From Elusimicrobiota bacterium (GTDB taxonomy: Bacteria > Elusimicrobiota > Elusimicrobia > Elusimicrobiales > UBA9959): a DNA stretch of 46,825 nucleotides. The position numbers were made by a program, and so were the translations under genes. Location of the stretch: positions 1-46,825 of the forward strand of contig JACRER010000026.1 in assembly GCA_016234365.1 (NCBI GenBank), in the 5' to 3' direction. Every line of letters begins with the position of its first letter. The first letter of the stretch is position 1. The notes under the pieces are model-generated. The model did not search any database, was not told the origin of the DNA, and was given only the letters and a program-made list of their open reading frames with translations. This document shows positions 44,257 through 46,825 of the stretch, one piece after another.

Positions 44257-46825
44257 CTACCAGGTAGTCAGCACATCCATGGCTATAGCCGCGTAGCCGC
44301 CGATAGTGGTGCTAGTGGAGACGCTCAGCATATGGGCCGTAGTGTCATAACAGAACTGGCCCTCGGCCGCGGGGGTAAGCGAGTCGCAGTTGGCGTTGGA
44401 GAATAGCGAGACCGTTTCGGGAATGGTGCCGGTCAGTTTGGAAGCCGCCATGCCGTTGATCTTGGCGTCGGTCACGGCGCCGTCCGCCACAGCGTTGGTA
44501 TAAACCCCGCCCACGGCGATGGAGGAAGCCACCACCTGCGCGCCCAGCCAGCCCACGCCCACGTTCGTGGCGGGGACGGAGGAGGCCACAACGGAGGCGC
44601 CCAGCGTGCCGGCGGCTATCCGGTCGGCCACTATGCTGCCCACTCCGGTTATCTTGGAGCCGGCCACGTCGTTAACCTTGGCGTCAGTAATGGCGGCGTC
44701 GGCTATAGCGTTAGAGTAGACGCCGTTCACCGCTATCGAAGAAGCCACAACCTGCGCGCCCAGTTTGCCCACACCAATGTTGGCCGCGGGCACGGAGGAG
44801 GCTACAACGGTGGCGCCCAGGACGCCCTGCCCGACGTTGACCGCGGGCACGGAAGAAGCTACTACCAGCGCGCCCAGCGTACCAGCCGAGATATTGGCAG
44901 CCGTAAGGCTGGTCAGCGAGGCGCCGCTTACCGCGGGCAGCGCGCCGGAAAGTTTGGAAGAAGACATGCCGACTATAGAATTATCCTGCACGGAGTTGAC
45001 GGCTATGGAGGAGGCCACCACTCCGGCGCCCAGCTTGCCGGGGCCCACATTGCCGGCCGGGGCGGAGGAAACCACCACCAGCGAACTCAACACGCCCACG
45101 CCTATGTTGCCGGCGGGTACAGAAGAGGCCACCACGGTGGCGCCCAGAATGCCCTGCCCGACGTTAGCCGCGGGGACGGAAGACGCCACGACAAGAGCTC
45201 CCAGCGTGCCGGCGGAGACGTTCCCGGCCGCGACCGCGGAGGCGGTCACACCTGTAAGGGACGCGCCGCTGATAGCCGGCAGCGCGCCGCTAAGCTTGGA
45301 GGATGACATTCCAACTATGGCCCCGTCATTTACAGAGTTGACAGCCACTGAAGACGCCAGCACCAGCGCTCCCAGTGTTCCGGCAGAGACGTTAGCGGCC
45401 GCGATCGCTGAGGCGGTCACGCCGGTGAGGGAAGCGCCGCTGATAGCCGGCAACGCGCCGCTAAGCTTTGAGGATGACATTCCCACTATAGAATTGTCCG
45501 TCACGGCGTTCACGGCGATGGAGGACGCCACAACCTGCGCGCCCAGCCAGCCCACGCCCACGTTCGTGGCGGGCATGGAGGAAGCAACGACCGCCGCGCC
45601 CAGCGTGCCGGCGGAGATGTTGGCCGCCGTCAGGCCGGTCAGCGAGGCGCCGCTCACGGCCGGCAGCGCGCCCGAGAGTTTGGAGGACGACATGCCGACG
45701 ATAGCGTTGTCCTGCACCGAGTTCACCGCTATGGAGGAAGCCACAACCTGCGCGCCCAGCCAGCCCACGCCCACGTTGGCGGCGGGCACGGAAGAAGCCA
45801 CAACGGTAGCGCCCAGCGTACCGGCACCTATGCTGGTGGCGGTGATGGCGCCGGCGGCTATGGCGCCGGAATACACGCTGTTAACGGCCAGGGAGGAGGC
45901 CACAACCTGCGCGCCCAGCTTGCCCACGCCGATATTTGCGGCGGGCACGGAGGATGCAACTACAGAGGTGCCCAGCGTGCCGGCGGAGATATTGGCCGCG
46001 GTCAGGCTAGTCAGGCTGGCGCCGCTCAGGTTGGCGATGTAAGTGGCGCTCAGGGCGGGGATCTTGCCGGTGGTGTCCACTATGTCCACGTTACCGGAGC
46101 CGGCCGTGATGCCCCCCGATACTTTGAGCGCGTCAGCCGCCGTGCTGGTCATGCTGACCTTATCGGTGGGCGCCACCAGGGAAACAGTACCGGTACCGCC
46201 GCCGCTCCAAGGGCTGGCTCCGCCGGCCGCCAGAGCCGTCCAGCCGGCCCCGTTGGAATAATGGAGCAGGCCATCGCCGCTGTCGTAATAAACCGCGCCC
46301 ATGCCAAAGTTAGTGGGCGGGTTGCCGGCAAAGACGCCGAGTTTTAGCTGCGAGGCAGCGACCACCACGTTGGTGGAGAAGGTTATGGGGCCGTTGCCGG
46401 CGGAACCGAAGTTGATGGCGTTGGCGATGGCCGAGGTAACCGTGCTCAGGTCTATCTTGGCGGTAGCCAGGCTGGCTATCCAGGACGGATTGGTATAGGA
46501 ACCATTATTATATACCGCCGTGGACAGCGCCGCGTTAACCGGCGACAGGCCGGCGTTGATAGCGGCGGTCACCGTGCTCAGGCTTATCTTGGAGGTAGCC
46601 AGGCTGGCTATCCATGAAGGGTCGGTATAGGAACCATTATTATATACCGCCGTGGACAGCGCCGCGTTAACAGGCGACAGGCCCGCGTTTATAGCCGCGG
46701 TCACCGTGCTCAGGCTTATCTTGGAGGTGGCCAGGCTGGCTATCCACGAGGGGTCGGTATAGGAACCATTATTATATACCGCCGTGGACAGCGCCGCGTT
46801 AACCGGCGACAGGCCGGCGTTTATA
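44257..46825 (-). CDS. Tandem-repeat fibre-like surface protein (5' end missing)
   Basis: At least 856 codons; the frame is open through the right edge, so the true start lies outside and the Met at 46704 is internal. Three near-identical 44-residue repeats (LSTVTAAINAGLSPVNAAL...; 132-bp period) lie at the edge. Then a unique segment with GAVYYDSGDGLLHYSNGAGW, a tail-fibre-like motif. Then about 550 residues built from VGxGxLGAxVVASSxPA and SSKLSGALPAxSGASLTG units. The C-terminus has EGQFCYDTTAHMLSVST. Ser, Ala, Val and Gly dominate, as in beta-solenoid fibres. It lies 5 nt upstream of the FN3 gene. Adhesin or fibre is likely. Confidence 0.75.
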   Translation of the reverse strand, partial: INAGLSPVNAALSTAVYNNGSYTDPSWIASLATSKISLSTVTAAINAGLSPVNAALSTAVYNNGSYTDPSWIASLATSKISLSTVTAAINAGLSPVNAALSTAVYNNGSYTNPSWIASLATAKIDLSTVTSAIANAINFGSAGNGPITFSTNVVVAASQLKLGVFAGNPPTNFGMGAVYYDSGDGLLHYSNGAGWTALAAGGASPWSGGGTGTVSLVAPTDKVSMTSTAADALKVSGGITAGSGNVDIVDTTGKIPALSATYIANLSGASLTSLTAANISAGTLGTSVVASSVPAANIGVGKLGAQVVASSLAVNSVYSGAIAAGAITATSIGAGTLGATVVASSVPAANVGVGWLGAQVVASSIAVNSVQDNAIVGMSSSKLSGALPAVSGASLTGLTAANISAGTLGAAVVASSMPATNVGVGWLGAQVVASSIAVNAVTDNSIVGMSSSKLSGALPAISGASLTGVTASAIAAANVSAGTLGALVLASSVAVNSVNDGAIVGMSSSKLSGALPAISGASLTGVTASAVAAGNVSAGTLGALVVASSVPAANVGQGILGATVVASSVPAGNIGVGVLSSLVVVSSAPAGNVGPGKLGAGVVASSIAVNSVQDNSIVGMSSSKLSGALPAVSGASLTSLTAANISAGTLGALVVASSVPAVNVGQGVLGATVVASSVPAANIGVGKLGAQVVASSIAVNGVYSNAIADAAITDAKVNDVAGSKITGVGSIVADRIAAGTLGASVVASSVPATNVGVGWLGAQVVASSIAVGGVYTNAVADGAVTDAKINGMAASKLTGTIPETVSLFSNANCDSLTPAAEGQFCYDTTAHMLSVSTSTTIGGYAAIAMDVLTTW
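46430..46825 (-). repeat. 132-bp coding tandem repeats
   Basis: The word ACCATTATTA recurs at 46501, 46633 and 46765, exactly 132 bp apart, and the flanking sequence differs at only a few positions. Each unit encodes 44 residues. The array runs off the right edge. Confidence 0.9.

Noticed and set aside
44257-46825. CRISPR array or non-coding satellite
   Set aside because: The repeats stay in one long open frame, the main period is 132 bp with no spacers, and the encoded protein has coherent repeat structure.

Overview
The window looks like GC-rich chromosomal DNA of a Gram-negative-type bacterium: it encodes outer-membrane barrels, a FtsQ-FtsA-FtsZ division set and a type IV pilus ATPase and pilin. 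The pilin, the many TPR and coiled-coil proteins and the long repeat-rich surface proteins suggest Elusimicrobiota. That is an inference from protein style; no rRNA or other phylogenetic marker is present to prove it.

Layout. At 0.4-1.8 kb there is a small AbiE-like module (winged-helix partner plus nucleotidyltransferase) behind a palindrome-rich promoter. At 1.85-8.5 kb a tightly overlapping plus-strand run reads TPR protein, miaB, PilZ protein, miaA, hflX, plsY, bifunctional nuclease, HU-like protein, MerR regulator. From 8.5 to 15.4 kb follow tRNA-Pro(GGG), a serpin, a divergent copper-chaperone-like gene and perR with a peroxiredoxin, a GT28-type glycosyltransferase, tRNA-Pro(CGG), acylphosphatase, a sigma-70 factor, apt, tRNA-Arg(CCT) and a membrane TPR protein. 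From 15.4 to 18.5 kb are two outer-membrane barrel genes, the first with a roughly 255-nt highly structured leader RNA.

From 18.5 to 20.4 kb lies a mostly non-coding region with one HTH gene, a helically phased array of TG(A/C)CATAT repeats and, at 19,571-19,598, a sequence that strongly resembles a XerCD dif site. Almost every gene to the left is on the plus strand and almost every gene to the right is on the minus strand, so both arms point toward this site, as expected at a chromosomal replication terminus.

From 33.3 down to 20.4 kb a 12-gene minus-strand cluster reads ftsQ-ftsA-ftsZ-pilT-deoxynucleoside kinase-cmk-plsC-S1 protein-TPR protein-metallopeptidase/TolB/barrel fusion-HEAT protein-small membrane protein. 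A plus-strand island of tRNA-Lys(TTT) and a type IV pilin (33.4-34.0 kb) interrupts it. From the right edge to 34.1 kb a second minus-strand cluster encodes a tandem-repeat fibre-like protein (open at the edge), an FN3 protein with a gliding/T9SS-like C-terminal domain, a PorV-like barrel fused to LysM, an 897-residue coiled-coil protein, a histidine kinase preceded by about 665 residues of coiled coil, and a receiver domain fused through a membrane helix to an extracytoplasmic propeller-like domain. This second cluster is the best candidate in the window for an undescribed signalling and surface-assembly system.

Regulation visible in the sequence: several genes have a TATAAT-like hexamer only 5-8 nt before the start codon and no Shine-Dalgarno sequence, suggesting leaderless transcripts. 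perR and the copper-chaperone-like gene share overlapping -35 elements in a divergent promoter that carries a PerR-box-like palindrome. The TG(A/C)CATAT motif of the terminus-proximal HTH gene recurs at the porin promoter.
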